Shown here: positions 1-10,203 of the stretch, piece after piece | Position numbering within the stretch: position 1 is the first letter of the stretch | Layout: every line of letters starts with the position of its first letter | Origin: Paracoccaceae bacterium | Lineage (GTDB): Bacteria; Pseudomonadota; Alphaproteobacteria; Rhodobacterales; Rhodobacteraceae | NCBI GenBank assembly: GCA_026710155.1 | Contig: JAPORQ010000045.1 | Coordinates: 1-64,000, forward strand | Direction: 5' to 3' | Length of the DNA stretch: 64,000 nt | Notes under the pieces: model-generated | The model's input: the letters and a program-made list of their open reading frames with translations, nothing else | Database searches by the model: none | Told to the model about the DNA's origin: nothing | Program-made: the position numbers and the translations under genes

Positions 1-478
1 CACATGCTGCCTCCTTGAAGTACTTGCCCTTGCCGGGAAAGATCCTTTCAATTTCCCGTGCCGGGTAATTGCAAGGAAGATTAATCATGTCTATGGTGAT
101 GGTCGCCCCTGACGGGAATTGCAATCTCGAGGAAGGAGGAAGTAGTGTGAAATCTGGAATGCCCTCGATAACCATATTTGCTCCAACCAATGCAGGATCG
201 ACTTTGTCCAGTACCATGTCTCTTGCAATCAGATCCAACTCTTCGCGGGAAACAACTGAAATCTGGCGTACATTTCTGATTGGGGTGTTTTCGGGATACA
301 ACTCCTCAACCCGTACACAAGCCAGTCTGGTCTCGCCATAATGTGAATCGCCCACCAATCCACCAAAATCGAGTTTTCCATTTTGAGCAGGCTTGGACAT
401 GATGGATTCCTGCCTGTCGGTGACATTTCCGATCCAGGCAAGACGGCCTTGATGGCCAGAATTTGTTAATACTCCCAT
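1..478 (-). CDS. MOSC domain protein, C-terminus cut by window edge
   Basis: The minus strand is open from an ATG at 478 to the window edge (159 codons, no stop reached). The translation has the pattern of short MOSC proteins: an N-terminal HQGRLAWIGNVTDRQ segment, then GDSHYGETR, then RNVRQISVVSREEL, GIPDFTLLPPSSRL, a GATITIDMINLPC stretch with a conserved-position cysteine near residue 134, and a PAREIE segment. MOSC domains are sulfur-carrier modules related to the molybdenum cofactor sulfurase C-terminus; the substrate here cannot be told. It lies 76 bp downstream of the short ftsH gene on the same strand. The family assignment rests on pattern memory only. Confidence 0.8.
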   Translation of the reverse strand, partial: MGVLTNSGHQGRLAWIGNVTDRQESIMSKPAQNGKLDFGGLVGDSHYGETRLACVRVEELYPENTPIRNVRQISVVSREELDLIARDMVLDKVDPALVGANMVIEGIPDFTLLPPSSRLQFPSGATITIDMINLPCNYPAREIERIFPGKGKYFKEAAC

Positions 479-554
479 GACCTTTGTCACTCCCGGATTT
501 GAAAACCGAAAAAATTGAAATCAGGTAAATGCCATCTGTTCAACATATGTTCAA

Positions 555-2132
555 TTAGGATTTTTTAACCTTGGGCACCCCTGCAATGTTGGTACCCTTC
601 TGGTGGATGGGCAGTATTTTGGTCTCTCTGGGTTTTCTGGCCACAGGGGTGGGCTTCTTACCTTCTATAACCCGGGCTATCTCATCACCAGTCAAGGTTT
701 CAAATTCCAACAGACCTTCAGCCAATCTTTCCAGATCCTGTCTTTTTTCCATGAGGATGCTCTTGGCCTTCTGATAACCTTCATCAACCAGCCTTCTTAC
801 TTCTGCGTCGATTATTTCCTGGGTCTCGGGGCTGATTGATCTACCGGAATTCATTTTGCCAAGATAGGTATCCTGTTCCGTAGAGTAATCAATTTTACCC
901 AACTTGTCAGACATGCCGTATTGGGTTACCATTGCCCGGGCCAACTGGGTTGCCTGTTGAATATCTGAGGCAGCACCGGAAGTGATGTTGTCTTCCCCAA
1001 AAACAATCTCTTCGGCCACCCTTCCTCCCATGGCCATGGCTATTTTGGATTTGTATTTGGTCAGGGTGACGGTCAACTGATCCCGTTCGGGAAGACTCAG
1101 GACCAATCCCAAGGCCCTGCCCCTGGGAATTATCGTGGCCTTGTGGATTGGGTCGTGCTGGGGAACATTCAATCCGACGACAGCGTGTCCAGCCTCATGA
1201 TAGGCAGTCAGGCATTTTTCTTCATCCGTCATGACCATGGAACGCCGTTCCGACCCCATCATGACCTTGTCCTTGGCATTCTCAAAATCCACCATTGACA
1301 CGAAATTTCGGCGAATCCTGGCGGCAATCAAGGCCGCTTCATTGACCAGATTGGCCAGATCGGCGCCAGAAAAGCCAGGGGTACCTCGTGCGATGACCTT
1401 CAAATCCACATCCGCACCCAAGGCAATCTTGCGGGCATGAACATGAAGGATTTTTTCACGACCAATGATATCCGGTGGCGGCACCACAATCTGGCGGTCA
1501 AATCGACCTGGACGCAAAAGTGCCTTGTCAAGGACATCCGGACGGTTGGTCGCAGCAATGATGACGACTCCGTCATTCATTTCAAAACCATCCATCTCGA
1601 CAAGAAGCTGATTCAAGGTTTGTTCCCTTTCATCATTGCCACCACCGATGCCAATTCCACGGGATCTTCCCACCGCATCGATTTCATCAATAAACACGAT
1701 ACAGGGAGCGTTTTTCTTGGCCTGCTGGAACATGTCCCTGACCCGAGATGCACCAACGCCCACGAACATTTCAACAAAATCGGAGCCCGAAATTGTATAA
1801 AAGGGAACATTCGCTTCACCTGCAATGGCCTTGGCCAAAAGGGTTTTGCCTGTTCCAGGAGGACCTATCAACAGGGCGCCTTTGGGTATTTTCCCGCCCA
1901 AGCGCGAAAAGACAGATGGATTCTTGAGAAAATCCACAATTTCCTCAAGCTCTTCCTTGGCTTCATCAATGCCGGCAACATCCTGAAAGGTTACCTTGAT
2001 ATGGTCTTCAGTGAGAAGCCTTGCCCGGGACTTGCCATAGCCAAACAGCCCTCCGGGACCTCCCTGCGACTGTTTCCTTTGCAGGTAAAGCATCAACAAC
2101 AAAAGCAAAAAACCGATTATAAAGGGGCCCAT
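555..2132 (-). CDS. Second FtsH-like ATP-dependent zinc metalloprotease, lacking the periplasmic domain
   Basis: 525 residues, downstream of and tandem with the full-length ftsH. It starts with one hydrophobic helix (about residues 3-17) followed by a basic Gly-rich linker. The first transmembrane helix and the periplasmic domain of ordinary FtsH are absent. The AAA module is intact: Walker A GPPGTGKT, Walker [10 protein letters not shown], and second region of homology [18 protein letters not shown]. The protease domain has the zinc motif HEAGH and the downstream Asp ligand in SGAASD. An AGGAGA ribosome-binding site precedes ATG 2132 and the gap to ftsH is 42 bp, so co-transcription is likely. 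Because all catalytic motifs are kept it is probably an active AAA protease or a partner subunit in mixed hexamers (inference). The C-terminal tail is basic and differs from the paralog. Confidence 0.9.
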   Translation of the reverse strand: MGPFIIGFLLLLLMLYLQRKQSQGGPGGLFGYGKSRARLLTEDHIKVTFQDVAGIDEAKEELEEIVDFLKNPSVFSRLGGKIPKGALLIGPPGTGKTLLAKAIAGEANVPFYTISGSDFVEMFVGVGASRVRDMFQQAKKNAPCIVFIDEIDAVGRSRGIGIGGGNDEREQTLNQLLVEMDGFEMNDGVVIIAATNRPDVLDKALLRPGRFDRQIVVPPPDIIGREKILHVHARKIALGADVDLKVIARGTPGFSGADLANLVNEAALIAARIRRNFVSMVDFENAKDKVMMGSERRSMVMTDEEKCLTAYHEAGHAVVGLNVPQHDPIHKATIIPRGRALGLVLSLPERDQLTVTLTKYKSKIAMAMGGRVAEEIVFGEDNITSGAASDIQQATQLARAMVTQYGMSDKLGKIDYSTEQDTYLGKMNSGRSISPETQEIIDAEVRRLVDEGYQKAKSILMEKRQDLERLAEGLLEFETLTGDEIARVIEGKKPTPVARKPRETKILPIHQKGTNIAGVPKVKKS

Positions 2133-2174
2133 GAAACCAATCTCCTAGCTGAAAATTCTCATCGCAACCCCAAA

Positions 2175-4106
2175 TCAAACCTCGGCTTCCGTCAAGTTTG
2201 GTTGTCCTCTTGGCCGATTTCTAGAGGTGGTGGGAATGGTAAAGATGGGCTTGGTTGAATCATCCTTCGGCGTTTCTTCCTTGCCTTTCTTCAAGGATTC
2301 TCCAGCCAGTATCTTGGCAATATCAGATCCCGTGAGAGTCTCGTATTCCAGCAGACCCTGGGCCAACCTCTCCAGATCACCCCTTTTATCAGTCAGGATT
2401 TTCTTGGCCGTTTTATAGCCCTCGTCAACTAGCCTGCGCACTTCGGCATCAATTATATCCAATGTATTCTGACTGGTTGTAACCTGTCCGGAATAAGGAC
2501 CAAGAAAGGATTGTTGTTCATTGGCATAATCAATGTTACCCAGTTTATCAGACATGCCGAACTGGGTTACCATAGCCCTGGCGATCTGGGAGACTTGCTT
2601 GATATCAGAAGCAGCACCCGATGTAACATTTTCCTCACCAAATACCAGTTCCTCAGCGACCTTGCCGCCCATGGCCATGGCAATCTTTGATCTGTATTTG
2701 GTAATATTGACTGACAGGTGATCCCTTTCCGGCAAAGACAAAACCAATCCCAAAGCCCGCCCCCTGGGAATGATTGTTGCCTTGTGGATTGGGTCGTGTT
2801 CTGGAACATTCAATCCGACTATGGCATGTCCGGCTTCATGATAGGCCGTAAGTTTCTTTTCGTCTTCAGTCATGACCATGGAGCGTCTTTCCGATCCCAT
2901 CATGACCTTGTCCTTGGAATTTTCAAAATCAATCATGGCCACGAACTTGCGACCAACACGTGCTGCAAGCAGGGCGGCCTCATTAACCAGATTGGCCAGG
3001 TCGGCTCCGGAAAACCCTGGAGTTCCCCGGGCAATGATCCTGAAGTCAACATCCGGACCAAGGGTTATCTTTCGGGCATGGACCTCAAGGATTTTTTCCC
3101 GGCCAATGATATCCGGATTGGGGACATGAACCTGGCGGTCAAATCGACCTGGGCGCAAAAGGGCTGGATCCAGAACATCGGGACGATTGGTTGCGGCAAT
3201 TATGATAACGCCTTCATTTGCTTCAAAACCATCCATTTCAACCAATAGCTGGTTCAGGGTTTGTTCACGCTCGTCATTTCCTCCACCGTAACCAACACCA
3301 CGTGACCTGCCAACGGCATCTATTTCGTCAATGAATACGATACATGGCGAGTTCTTCTTGGATTGTTCGAACATGTCCCTGACCCGAGATGCACCAACAC
3401 CAACAAACATTTCGACAAAATCCGATCCTGAAATCGAAAAGAACGGAACTCCCGCTTCGCCTGCAATTGCCCTTGCAAGCAATGTCTTGCCTGTTCCCGG
3501 CGGACCGACCAATAAGGCGCCCTTTGGAATTTTTCCACCCAGTTTGGAATATTTGGGTGGATCCCGCAGAAACTCAACAATCTCTTCCAATTCTTCCTTG
3601 GCTTCATCTATACCGGCAACATCCTTGAAGGTCACCTTGCCTTGGCGCTCAGTCAACAATTTGGCCTTGGATCGGCCAAAACCCATTGCCCCTCCTCGAC
3701 CACCACCTTGAATCCTGTTCATGAGGAATATCCAGAATCCGATCAACAAAAGGATCGGCAGAAATGGCCCCAAAAATGCCATCAATCCACTTGGTTCCTG
3801 AGGTTGAGCCTCAATGTTCACCTTGTATTCGATCAGTAATGAAGTGATATCAAATCCTTGCGGTATAACTGTCTTGAACCTGTCACCGGTTTCATGTAAC
3901 GCCGTAAGTTTTTCCCCGTCAATAACGACGGAAAGAACATTGTTCTGTTCGACTTCATTCAAAAACGAGCTGAAGGAGATATTTCTTGATGTGTTAACTG
4001 ACTGTCCATTCGTAAAAACATTGAACAGAGCAACGATCAAAACAATCAAAACAACCCAAAATAAAAGATTCTTTACATTCCCAAAAGGGTTATTCTTTTT
4101 GGACAT
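2175..4106 (-). CDS. ftsH: ATP-dependent zinc metalloprotease FtsH
   Basis: Membrane-anchored AAA protease that degrades misfolded membrane proteins and short-lived regulators. It has two N-terminal transmembrane helices (about residues 14-33 and 106-124) flanking a periplasmic domain, then Walker A GPPGTGKT, Walker [10 protein letters not shown], the arginine-finger region [15 protein letters not shown] zinc-binding site and SGAASD. About 643 residues, the normal length. I chose ATG 4106 (MSKKNNPFG); an in-frame TTG at 4124 would add six residues. It follows tilS by 84 bp, the standard alphaproteobacterial order, and is followed by a shortened paralog. Confidence 0.97.
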   Translation of the reverse strand: MSKKNNPFGNVKNLLFWVVLIVLIVALFNVFTNGQSVNTSRNISFSSFLNEVEQNNVLSVVIDGEKLTALHETGDRFKTVIPQGFDITSLLIEYKVNIEAQPQEPSGLMAFLGPFLPILLLIGFWIFLMNRIQGGGRGGAMGFGRSKAKLLTERQGKVTFKDVAGIDEAKEELEEIVEFLRDPPKYSKLGGKIPKGALLVGPPGTGKTLLARAIAGEAGVPFFSISGSDFVEMFVGVGASRVRDMFEQSKKNSPCIVFIDEIDAVGRSRGVGYGGGNDEREQTLNQLLVEMDGFEANEGVIIIAATNRPDVLDPALLRPGRFDRQVHVPNPDIIGREKILEVHARKITLGPDVDFRIIARGTPGFSGADLANLVNEAALLAARVGRKFVAMIDFENSKDKVMMGSERRSMVMTEDEKKLTAYHEAGHAIVGLNVPEHDPIHKATIIPRGRALGLVLSLPERDHLSVNITKYRSKIAMAMGGKVAEELVFGEENVTSGAASDIKQVSQIARAMVTQFGMSDKLGNIDYANEQQSFLGPYSGQVTTSQNTLDIIDAEVRRLVDEGYKTAKKILTDKRGDLERLAQGLLEYETLTGSDIAKILAGESLKKGKEETPKDDSTKPIFTIPTTSRNRPRGQPNLTEAEV

Positions 4107-4190
4107 ATTTTCTTGATTTCCCAATGTAGAAAATGGTGAAAGAGTAAGACATTACCCCATAGTTGAAAAGTAACATTTTCTGAAGCGTTT

Positions 4191-5456
4191 TCAATTGCCT
4201 TCCAGGAAAAGGAGAAATGCGTCCTTGTTTTTGGTGTCCTTGAAAACGGCAGAAGTGCCAAAATCATTAAAAATCGTTTCAACCAGATCATTGTCCCCGG
4301 TCCAAAGTGCTGGAGATGCCAACAAGGCACCATGTGTGATTTCCTTGTTGATGGGCAAATTCAATTTTTTGTACCCTTGCGTATTCAACATCCCCAAACG
4401 CAACCCCGTATCTGGCACCCCAGATACCCTCCATCGGTTGTTCCAAAGTTGATTGCTGTCGACGGTATCAGTCCTTTTCCTGGAATCACCGAAAATTCTA
4501 ACACAATTGTTATTCCCCTTTTGCACCACGAAATTGCCGATCGTGGAACTGTTCACGGACCTTGTCCTCACAAGGCAATTGTTAACCGCGGATTGTCGTG
4601 GCCGATAGTGATCACCCGAAAGAAACTGGATTATCCGAGCTAAAAGCTTTTCCCGGATTTCTTCAGGCAATTCCCAATAGTCCCCATTCAGCATGTATTC
4701 CCCAACCTCCGAGACTGAGACTATCTCCTTGGCCTTTTCCCTGATGATGTATTGAACAACCTGCCTGGTCTTTTGCAAATTTGAGGCAACCCTGGCAAGG
4801 CTTTCTGAAGTTATTCCGACTTTCTCAAGTTCGGGCATCAAATTCCTGAATTGAATTCTTGTTCTCCGACAATCCTCATTGGATGGATCAAAAATCCATT
4901 CCTGCTTGTTTGCTCTCAAATACTCCTGGATTTCGACACGGGAATAGTCCAGAATAGGTCTGATCCATGTGACTCCAAACCTTCTCAGTGTTTTTGGCAT
5001 GGCTGATAATCCGTCGACACCAGCTTTTCTTTTCAATTCCATAAGTACTGATTCGGCTTGATCATTCAGGGTATGGCCAAGAAAAACATCATCAATGCCA
5101 TTTCTCAGACACCATTCGGACATTGTCCTGTACCTGCCTTCCCGAGCCTTGAGGGATAAATTGCCCCGGGATCCATCACTTTTCCAATAAAGGGTCTGGT
5201 GTGTCCATCCCAGCCCATTTGCAACCTGGGCGACGAATTCACATTCTTTTCGTGCCTCCTGCCTTAATTGATGGTTTACGGATACAACCCTCAAATTCAG
5301 GTTGTTGACCTTGCACCACTCGGATAAAAGCAGAAGCAACCCCATGGAGTCACTTCCACCAGATACAGCAACGGCCAAATCCTGATTGGCAAAGGAAAAA
5401 AGAGTGTCGAAAGAATGAAAAACCCGCCCGGTTTCAAGTAGACCCATTACATTCAA
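4191..5456 (-). CDS. tilS: tRNA(Ile)-lysidine synthase
   Basis: Modifies the wobble C34 of tRNA-Ile(CAU) to lysidine with ATP and lysine, which switches the anticodon from Met to Ile recognition. The PP-loop signature SGGSDS is at about residues 34-39, and a GHTLNDQAES segment typical of the TilS family follows. The length of 421 residues fits a bacterial TilS with a C-terminal extension, although that part diverges strongly. The start overlaps the end of cpoB by 23 bp, pointing to translational coupling. Its place between cpoB and ftsH matches alphaproteobacterial synteny. Confidence 0.95.
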   Translation of the reverse strand: MNVMGLLETGRVFHSFDTLFSFANQDLAVAVSGGSDSMGLLLLLSEWCKVNNLNLRVVSVNHQLRQEARKECEFVAQVANGLGWTHQTLYWKSDGSRGNLSLKAREGRYRTMSEWCLRNGIDDVFLGHTLNDQAESVLMELKRKAGVDGLSAMPKTLRRFGVTWIRPILDYSRVEIQEYLRANKQEWIFDPSNEDCRRTRIQFRNLMPELEKVGITSESLARVASNLQKTRQVVQYIIREKAKEIVSVSEVGEYMLNGDYWELPEEIREKLLARIIQFLSGDHYRPRQSAVNNCLVRTRSVNSSTIGNFVVQKGNNNCVRIFGDSRKRTDTVDSNQLWNNRWRVSGVPDTGLRLGMLNTQGYKKLNLPINKEITHGALLASPALWTGDNDLVETIFNDFGTSAVFKDTKNKDAFLLFLEGN

Positions 5457-6327
5457 AACGACCTATGTAGTTTTTGGAGTTCTGGGCCTCAATGGTATTC
5501 GGGAAGCGCTCAACAACAGCGCTGAACATTTGACAAGCTTCTTCAATTCTTTCCCAGGAAACGAATACCTGTCCCAATCTCATCAGGGTCAAAGGGGCCC
5601 TGGGGCCGGAATTGTCTTCCAGAAAACTGTTCAAAAATGCCTCACTGGCTTCCTTCCATAGCTCAAGTTTCGTCTGGGCCTCTCCAAGGTAAAAATAGGT
5701 GTCAGCCCTGAGATCATTGTCCGGATACAGTTCAAGCAATTTCTCAAACTCCTCAATAGCCTGGGCAAACTCGTTCTCCACGAAATGGTTCAATCCATTG
5801 TTGAACAGGACATCCTCAGCTTCAATATTTTCGAGCAGGACACTATCCTGCGGCTTTTCGGGAATGGCAAAGTTTTCCACCTCGGGAGTGGGCTGGTTGA
5901 TTGGAAAGGCAACTTCACCACCGGCAATTTTCTCAACCCTTTTTTCGATTTCCTGAAGATTGAGGGAGACCCTTGCCACCTCATTGTTGATTTTATATTC
6001 AATGAGTTCAATCTTATTCAGATTTTCCCTGATTTCGTTTTCGATTTCATCAAGACGGTCCAATAGAAGGTCAGAACCAAAGAATTGTTCTTTTATCTCA
6101 TTATCCGTTTGTACCAGTTCCCATCGAAGAACCTGCAATTTGAAATCAAGGTTTTGAAGTTCGATTCTGATATCGGCAAGACGTTCCTTTACGACTGGAT
6201 CAAGAACTTCTTCCTGTTCCTGCGACCAAGCGGAAATTGACCCCACCACCCAAAATAGCAGCGGCGCTAAAAGTAATGGCTTGATCAAATTACTGAAATT
6301 CAATTTAACTACCGGTCGTTTCTTCAA
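5434..6327 (-). CDS. cpoB: Cell division coordinator CpoB (YbgF), Tol-Pal system
   Basis: Periplasmic TPR protein that links Tol-Pal constriction with peptidoglycan synthesis. An N-terminal hydrophobic segment ending near SAWSQ (about residues 31-36) reads as a signal peptide. Next comes a predicted coiled coil (residues 45-130, repeated ELQNLD/ELVQTDNEI/EIRENLNKIELIE heptads), then a TPR region starting at LFNNGLNHFVENEFAQAIEEFEKLLELYPDN with two further repeats. The length of 297 residues is typical. It overlaps pal by 23 bp and tilS by 23 bp. Confidence 0.93.
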   Translation of the reverse strand: MKKRPVVKLNFSNLIKPLLLAPLLFWVVGSISAWSQEQEEVLDPVVKERLADIRIELQNLDFKLQVLRWELVQTDNEIKEQFFGSDLLLDRLDEIENEIRENLNKIELIEYKINNEVARVSLNLQEIEKRVEKIAGGEVAFPINQPTPEVENFAIPEKPQDSVLLENIEAEDVLFNNGLNHFVENEFAQAIEEFEKLLELYPDNDLRADTYFYLGEAQTKLELWKEASEAFLNSFLEDNSGPRAPLTLMRLGQVFVSWERIEEACQMFSAVVERFPNTIEAQNSKNYIGRFECNGST

Positions 6328-6847
6328 TTTGAGTTACAACCCTTCTGTTCTTGGACCAGCAGGTCTCGTCCGAACAGGCAGCAAAGGGGCGTTCCTTGCC
6401 ATAGCTGACCGTTGACATTCTTACGGCACCAATACCCTGCTGCAACAAAAAGGTTCTGACTGCTTCGGACCTTCTGGCACCCAAGGCCAGATTATATTCC
6501 CTGGTACCTCTTTCATCAGCATGTCCTTCAATGGTGATTGTCGTATCTGGGTTTCGCTGCAACCAATCAGACTGTTCCATCAATATTTCCCTGGCTTCAT
6601 TGGATAGTGCGCTTTCATTCAGGGCAAAGAATACCCTGTCACCGATTTCATAATCAAAGTAGTCCTTCGAAAAATAAGCAAACTCACTTTCAGTATCAAT
6701 GACACCATCTTCAATGCCGGTAAAGCCATCACCAGTATCATTTCCACCGCCGGTATTTACAGCACTACCCCTGGTTACGGTGTTTGCACCACAACCGGCG
6801 ACAAATAGCAAACAACCGATCAAACCCAATATTCTCAACAACTTCAT
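6305..6847 (-). CDS. pal: Peptidoglycan-associated lipoprotein Pal
   Basis: Outer-membrane lipoprotein that binds peptidoglycan through an OmpA-like domain and is moved by TolB. The lipobox LFVAGC sits at residues 14-19, so lipidation at Cys19 is expected. The OmpA domain holds GDRVFFALNESALS, the DAP-binding block EGHADERGTREYNLALGARRSEAVR, and the closing SYGKERP. A low-complexity Gly/Asp-rich linker (residues 27-50) separates the lipid anchor from the domain. It follows tolB by 27 bp. Confidence 0.97.
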   Translation of the reverse strand: MKLLRILGLIGCLLFVAGCGANTVTRGSAVNTGGGNDTGDGFTGIEDGVIDTESEFAYFSKDYFDYEIGDRVFFALNESALSNEAREILMEQSDWLQRNPDTTITIEGHADERGTREYNLALGARRSEAVRTFLLQQGIGAVRMSTVSYGKERPFAACSDETCWSKNRRVVTQIEETTGS

Positions 6848-6874
6848 TCTATGCTCCTTATATTACATTTGTAG

Positions 6875-8206
6875 TTACCTGAGAGGAGACCATGTTGGAT
6901 CCGATGCGAAGTTTGGAGTATTCAGTTTTGTCAAATTTCTACCTGTAACATCGACCGAATAGAGAGACGGCCCTCCTCTTTCCCCAGGCTCTTCTCGAAA
7001 GAAAAGCAACACCCTTCCATTGGGTGCCCAGGTCGGTCCTTCATCCAAAAATGATCTTGATAAAAGCCTTTCCTCTGTACCATCCGCCAACATGACTCCA
7101 ACATGAAATATATTCCCAACCTGTTTTGTAAAGGCTATGTAATCTCCTCTTGGAGACCATACAGGGGTTCCATACGTTCCATCACCAAAACTGATTCTCG
7201 AGACATTTCCGCCCCGGAGGTTCATAGTGTATATCTGAGTGGTACCGCTTCGGTCTGATTCGAAGGCAATGGTTTGGCCATCAGGTGAATAGGTCGGTGC
7301 AGTATCGATGGCACGATTTGTTGTGATTCTAATTGCTTCATTGGTTGCCAGATTCGTCTCATAAATATCGGTATTCCCCCTTGTTGTTCGTGAGAACATG
7401 ACATTTTTTCCATCCGGTGAAAACCTCGGCGCAAATGTCATGTCGGGAGTTTCCAGAACCCGTGTTAATCTCCCATCCCTGAGGTTCAAGCGAAATACGC
7501 TGGGTTTGCCTGTCCGGTAGGAAGTATAGATCAACTCGTCTCCTTCAGGAGAAAACCTGGGAGCCAATACCAGGGATGTTCCATCGGTTAAAAACCTTAC
7601 ATTAGCGCCATCATAATCCATGATGGTCAACCGCTTTGTACGGTCAGTCTTGGCTCCAAATTCCGAAATGAAGGCTATCCTGGTATCAAAATAGCCACCT
7701 TCACCTGTAATTCGGGAATAAACCACATCCGATATTTTGTGGGCCAAACGTCGCCAGCTATTTACCTTCCCCCTGTACTGTACACCCTGTCCCAAACTGG
7801 ATTCGGCAAATACATCATGCAATCTGATTTTAACTACCACATTACCATCATCACCTTGTGAAACCGTACCCGTGAGGAGAACATCTACATTAATGGCCTT
7901 CCAATCAGAAAACTGTATGGGAGAGTCGAAATTGGTAATTTTACCAATATGAGAACTCTCTGGCACGATCTTGAACAATCCCGTCCGTTCCAGATTGGAT
8001 AATATCAGATCAGTAATATCCTTTGCCTGTTTTGTCGTTCCAGCGCTCTCGGCAATGAACTGTGGGGCAGCAATTGGAAAAAGTTGGATAATTCCTTCAT
8101 TTATCTCGATTTGAAGTGGGGCATCACTTTTGGACTGTGCCCATCCCTGTCCTCCAAGAATACTGACAATCGCCAAAAATAAAAGTGCCCTAAAGGCCAA
8201 ACGCAT
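6875..8206 (-). CDS. tolB: Tol-Pal system beta-propeller protein TolB
   Basis: Periplasmic protein of 443 residues linking Pal to the TolQRA motor. The signal peptide runs to about residue 23 (GGQGWAQ). The TolB N-terminal alpha/beta domain is followed by a six-bladed WD40-like propeller with repeated blade motifs, for example APRFSPEGDELIYTS, APRFSPDGKNVMFSR, APTYSPDGQTIAFES and TPVWSPRGDYIAFTK. It lies between tolA and pal on the same strand. The 380-bp gap to tolA is larger than the other gaps in the operon, so it may also have its own promoter. Confidence 0.97.
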   Translation of the reverse strand: MRLAFRALLFLAIVSILGGQGWAQSKSDAPLQIEINEGIIQLFPIAAPQFIAESAGTTKQAKDITDLILSNLERTGLFKIVPESSHIGKITNFDSPIQFSDWKAINVDVLLTGTVSQGDDGNVVVKIRLHDVFAESSLGQGVQYRGKVNSWRRLAHKISDVVYSRITGEGGYFDTRIAFISEFGAKTDRTKRLTIMDYDGANVRFLTDGTSLVLAPRFSPEGDELIYTSYRTGKPSVFRLNLRDGRLTRVLETPDMTFAPRFSPDGKNVMFSRTTRGNTDIYETNLATNEAIRITTNRAIDTAPTYSPDGQTIAFESDRSGTTQIYTMNLRGGNVSRISFGDGTYGTPVWSPRGDYIAFTKQVGNIFHVGVMLADGTEERLLSRSFLDEGPTWAPNGRVLLFFREEPGERGGPSLYSVDVTGRNLTKLNTPNFASDPTWSPLR

Positions 8207-8586
8207 TGGTATCTATTCCTTAATTCATCAGCATTATAATAATTTAATAAATCTTTGTTCAAATGGTAAGGATTTTCAAATCAGGTACCCGATCAAATTT
8301 TAACAAGTCCGTGTTCGGACCATATATGCGATGTTCAAACTGAGGGTGCTGGAGCAATTTCAATTATTCATCCGTTATTTCTACAACCTTACATTAACAA
8401 GGTTTCTCTATACTGACTATAAGTATTCTTGCAAATGGTTTTACTCCAGTTTCCATAATTGGAATGATCAAAAATTCTTGTTCTGATCATCTCAATCCTT
8501 ATCCACCCCTGCAGTCAAGTGGATCATGACCTTTCAAACTTCCACCTCACTCCATCATGGTTTGAACACAAAAGAATTGCCAACTC
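8207..8586. other. Intergenic gap inside the tol operon
   Basis: This 380-bp stretch between tolA and tolB contains no credible reading frame, hairpin or tRNA that I can see. It is AT-rich near 8220-8270. It breaks an otherwise tightly packed operon, so it is a reasonable place for a secondary promoter serving tolB-pal-cpoB, but no clear -35/-10 pair was recognised. Confidence 0.4.
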
Positions 8587-9723
8587 CTATCTATTTCTCA
8601 TTTGCTTAGGATTGAACACATAAACCACTTCTTTCCAAATATCGTATTTTTCCCTGGGCAGATTATGTCCATTTTCCAACCCTTTCGTAATTGCCCTCCT
8701 GGCTACATCGAAAGCGACTTCCACAGCTTTTTGATTTACCCCTCCCTCTGAATCGTCCAATTCGATTTCAATCGGTTTGCCTGTTTCGTCCATTCTTATT
8801 CGTACAGTAAGTATTACAAACTTTGCTTCTGAGGAAAGCGCACCAATATTCCAATTGTCCTCGATCAGGCTTTTTAATCTTCCTTTTTCATTGGGGGTAA
8901 GGTCCACCGGTGCTGGCTCGGGTTCGGCCTGAACGGATTCGCTGGCGATAGTGTTTTCCTGAATTTGTGATATCAAGGATTCAATGAGAATGTCTTCGTT
9001 CGTAGTGAAGTTTTGGGGGCGACTGGTAGGTTCCCCCAAGGCCAGCAGATCATTGGATATCTTGAGATCAGTAGAAGGAATCGTTGTTTCTTCGGATTTG
9101 TTTGCTTCGGTTACAGTTATGGGGGTTGTTGCTTCCCTGGTCGTGCTTTCCTCAACGATCTCGGATTCCAACTCAAGCAGGGGTTCTTCACTGGGCAAGG
9201 TAGCTTCCTGGGTAATTTCAGCTGCCTTCAATTCGGGTTTTTCCAGAGGGTTATATTCAGATGTAACCTTGGGAATTTCAGGTAATTTGAACTCGTTGGC
9301 CTTGGGAAAAGAAATTGGATCCTTGATCGCAATAGTATCGATTATACCCTCGGGCACTCCAATATTTACTCCTGGCGGTTCAATGGGTTGCGGCAAGTCT
9401 GGATTGATGCCTTGGATATTGACAGAAACTTCAGCAATGCTGGGCTGGACCTTTAAATCGGGCATTAGGGGTTGGTCAAATTCTGTTGTCTCCTGAGGTG
9501 CATCCTCTATTTCGGCAATTTGATCCATGTCGGATGGTTCAACATTTTCCCCGGCCAGGATGCTATCACGATTGAGTTCCACTTCGGAAATCAGTTCAAT
9601 GCTGATTACTTCATTTGCTGGAACAATGAAATTCGGTGTCCGATAGAAATCCACACCAACAACAAGAAACAGAATCAGTGCATGTCCAAATATTGAAAGA
9701 GCAAATCCAGATCTCACCTGCAA
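8587..9723 (-). CDS. tolA: TolA-like energy-transducing protein with an acidic Pro/Glu-rich spacer
   Basis: Inner-membrane protein that carries force from TolQR to Pal and TolB. It has one N-terminal transmembrane helix (about residues 7-25, FALSIFGHALILFLVVGVDFY), a long spacer (about 30-285), and a C-terminal TonB/TolA-type domain (about 290-375) with LIEDNWNIGALSSEAKFVILTV and a conserved VEVAFDVARRAI helix. The position after tolR confirms the identity. The spacer is unusual: it is rich in Pro, Glu, Thr and Ile rather than the Lys/Ala-rich helix usual for TolA, so sequence alone would give only a TonB-C-like call. Confidence 0.85.
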   Translation of the reverse strand: MQVRSGFALSIFGHALILFLVVGVDFYRTPNFIVPANEVISIELISEVELNRDSILAGENVEPSDMDQIAEIEDAPQETTEFDQPLMPDLKVQPSIAEVSVNIQGINPDLPQPIEPPGVNIGVPEGIIDTIAIKDPISFPKANEFKLPEIPKVTSEYNPLEKPELKAAEITQEATLPSEEPLLELESEIVEESTTREATTPITVTEANKSEETTIPSTDLKISNDLLALGEPTSRPQNFTTNEDILIESLISQIQENTIASESVQAEPEPAPVDLTPNEKGRLKSLIEDNWNIGALSSEAKFVILTVRIRMDETGKPIEIELDDSEGGVNQKAVEVAFDVARRAITKGLENGHNLPREKYDIWKEVVYVFNPKQMRNR

Positions 9724-9735
9724 ACCACATTATTA

Positions 9736-10200
9736 CTAATTCAGTTGATCGAAGGTTGGACCTCCACCATCGGTTACCAGCGAAATATTCCTGAAACCGG
9801 CATTGTTGAGAGCACCCATTACCTGCATTATTGTTTCATACCTGGCTTCCTTGTCACCTCTCAGGAAAATCTTGTCAGAGGTTCTTTCGGCCAATATGGA
9901 CCTGAGTTTCGGTATCAGTTCGTTATTTGAATAGTCCGTTTTATTGATCGAAACCTGCCCGTCAGCAGTAATTGAAAGTGTCAGCGGTTCCTCTTCACTG
10001 TCACTCAGGGGAGTTGCTGCTGTTTCGGGTAGTTGAATCTGCACACCTACCGTCAAAAGGGGGGCCGCCACGATAAAAATTATGAGCAATACCAGAACCA
10101 CATCGACAAAGGGAGTAACGTTTATTTCCGACATGGGTTTGTGGATGATGCTTTTTTGGCGGCGGGAATGTCGACCTGCCTTGTTTATTGAAAGGGTCAT
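9736..10200 (-). CDS. tolR: Tol-Pal system protein TolR
   Basis: ExbD/TolR family subunit of the proton-driven TolQR motor. The single transmembrane helix (about residues 30-50) follows the conserved MSEINVTPFVDVVLVLLIIF motif, whose Asp in FVDV is the proton-binding residue. The periplasmic domain contains LPETAATP and the D-K-E segment LRGDKEARYETIMQVMGAL. The length of 154 residues is typical. The gap to tolQ is 3 bp, so the two are translationally linked. Confidence 0.97.
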   Translation of the reverse strand: MTLSINKAGRHSRRQKSIIHKPMSEINVTPFVDVVLVLLIIFIVAAPLLTVGVQIQLPETAATPLSDSEEEPLTLSITADGQVSINKTDYSNNELIPKLRSILAERTSDKIFLRGDKEARYETIMQVMGALNNAGFRNISLVTDGGGPTFDQLN

Positions 10201-10203
10201 AAG

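Noticed and set aside
1231-3839. Long plus-strand frames opposite the two ftsH genes
   Set aside because: They overlap conserved genes on the other strand and show no family pattern; they are shadows of codon use.
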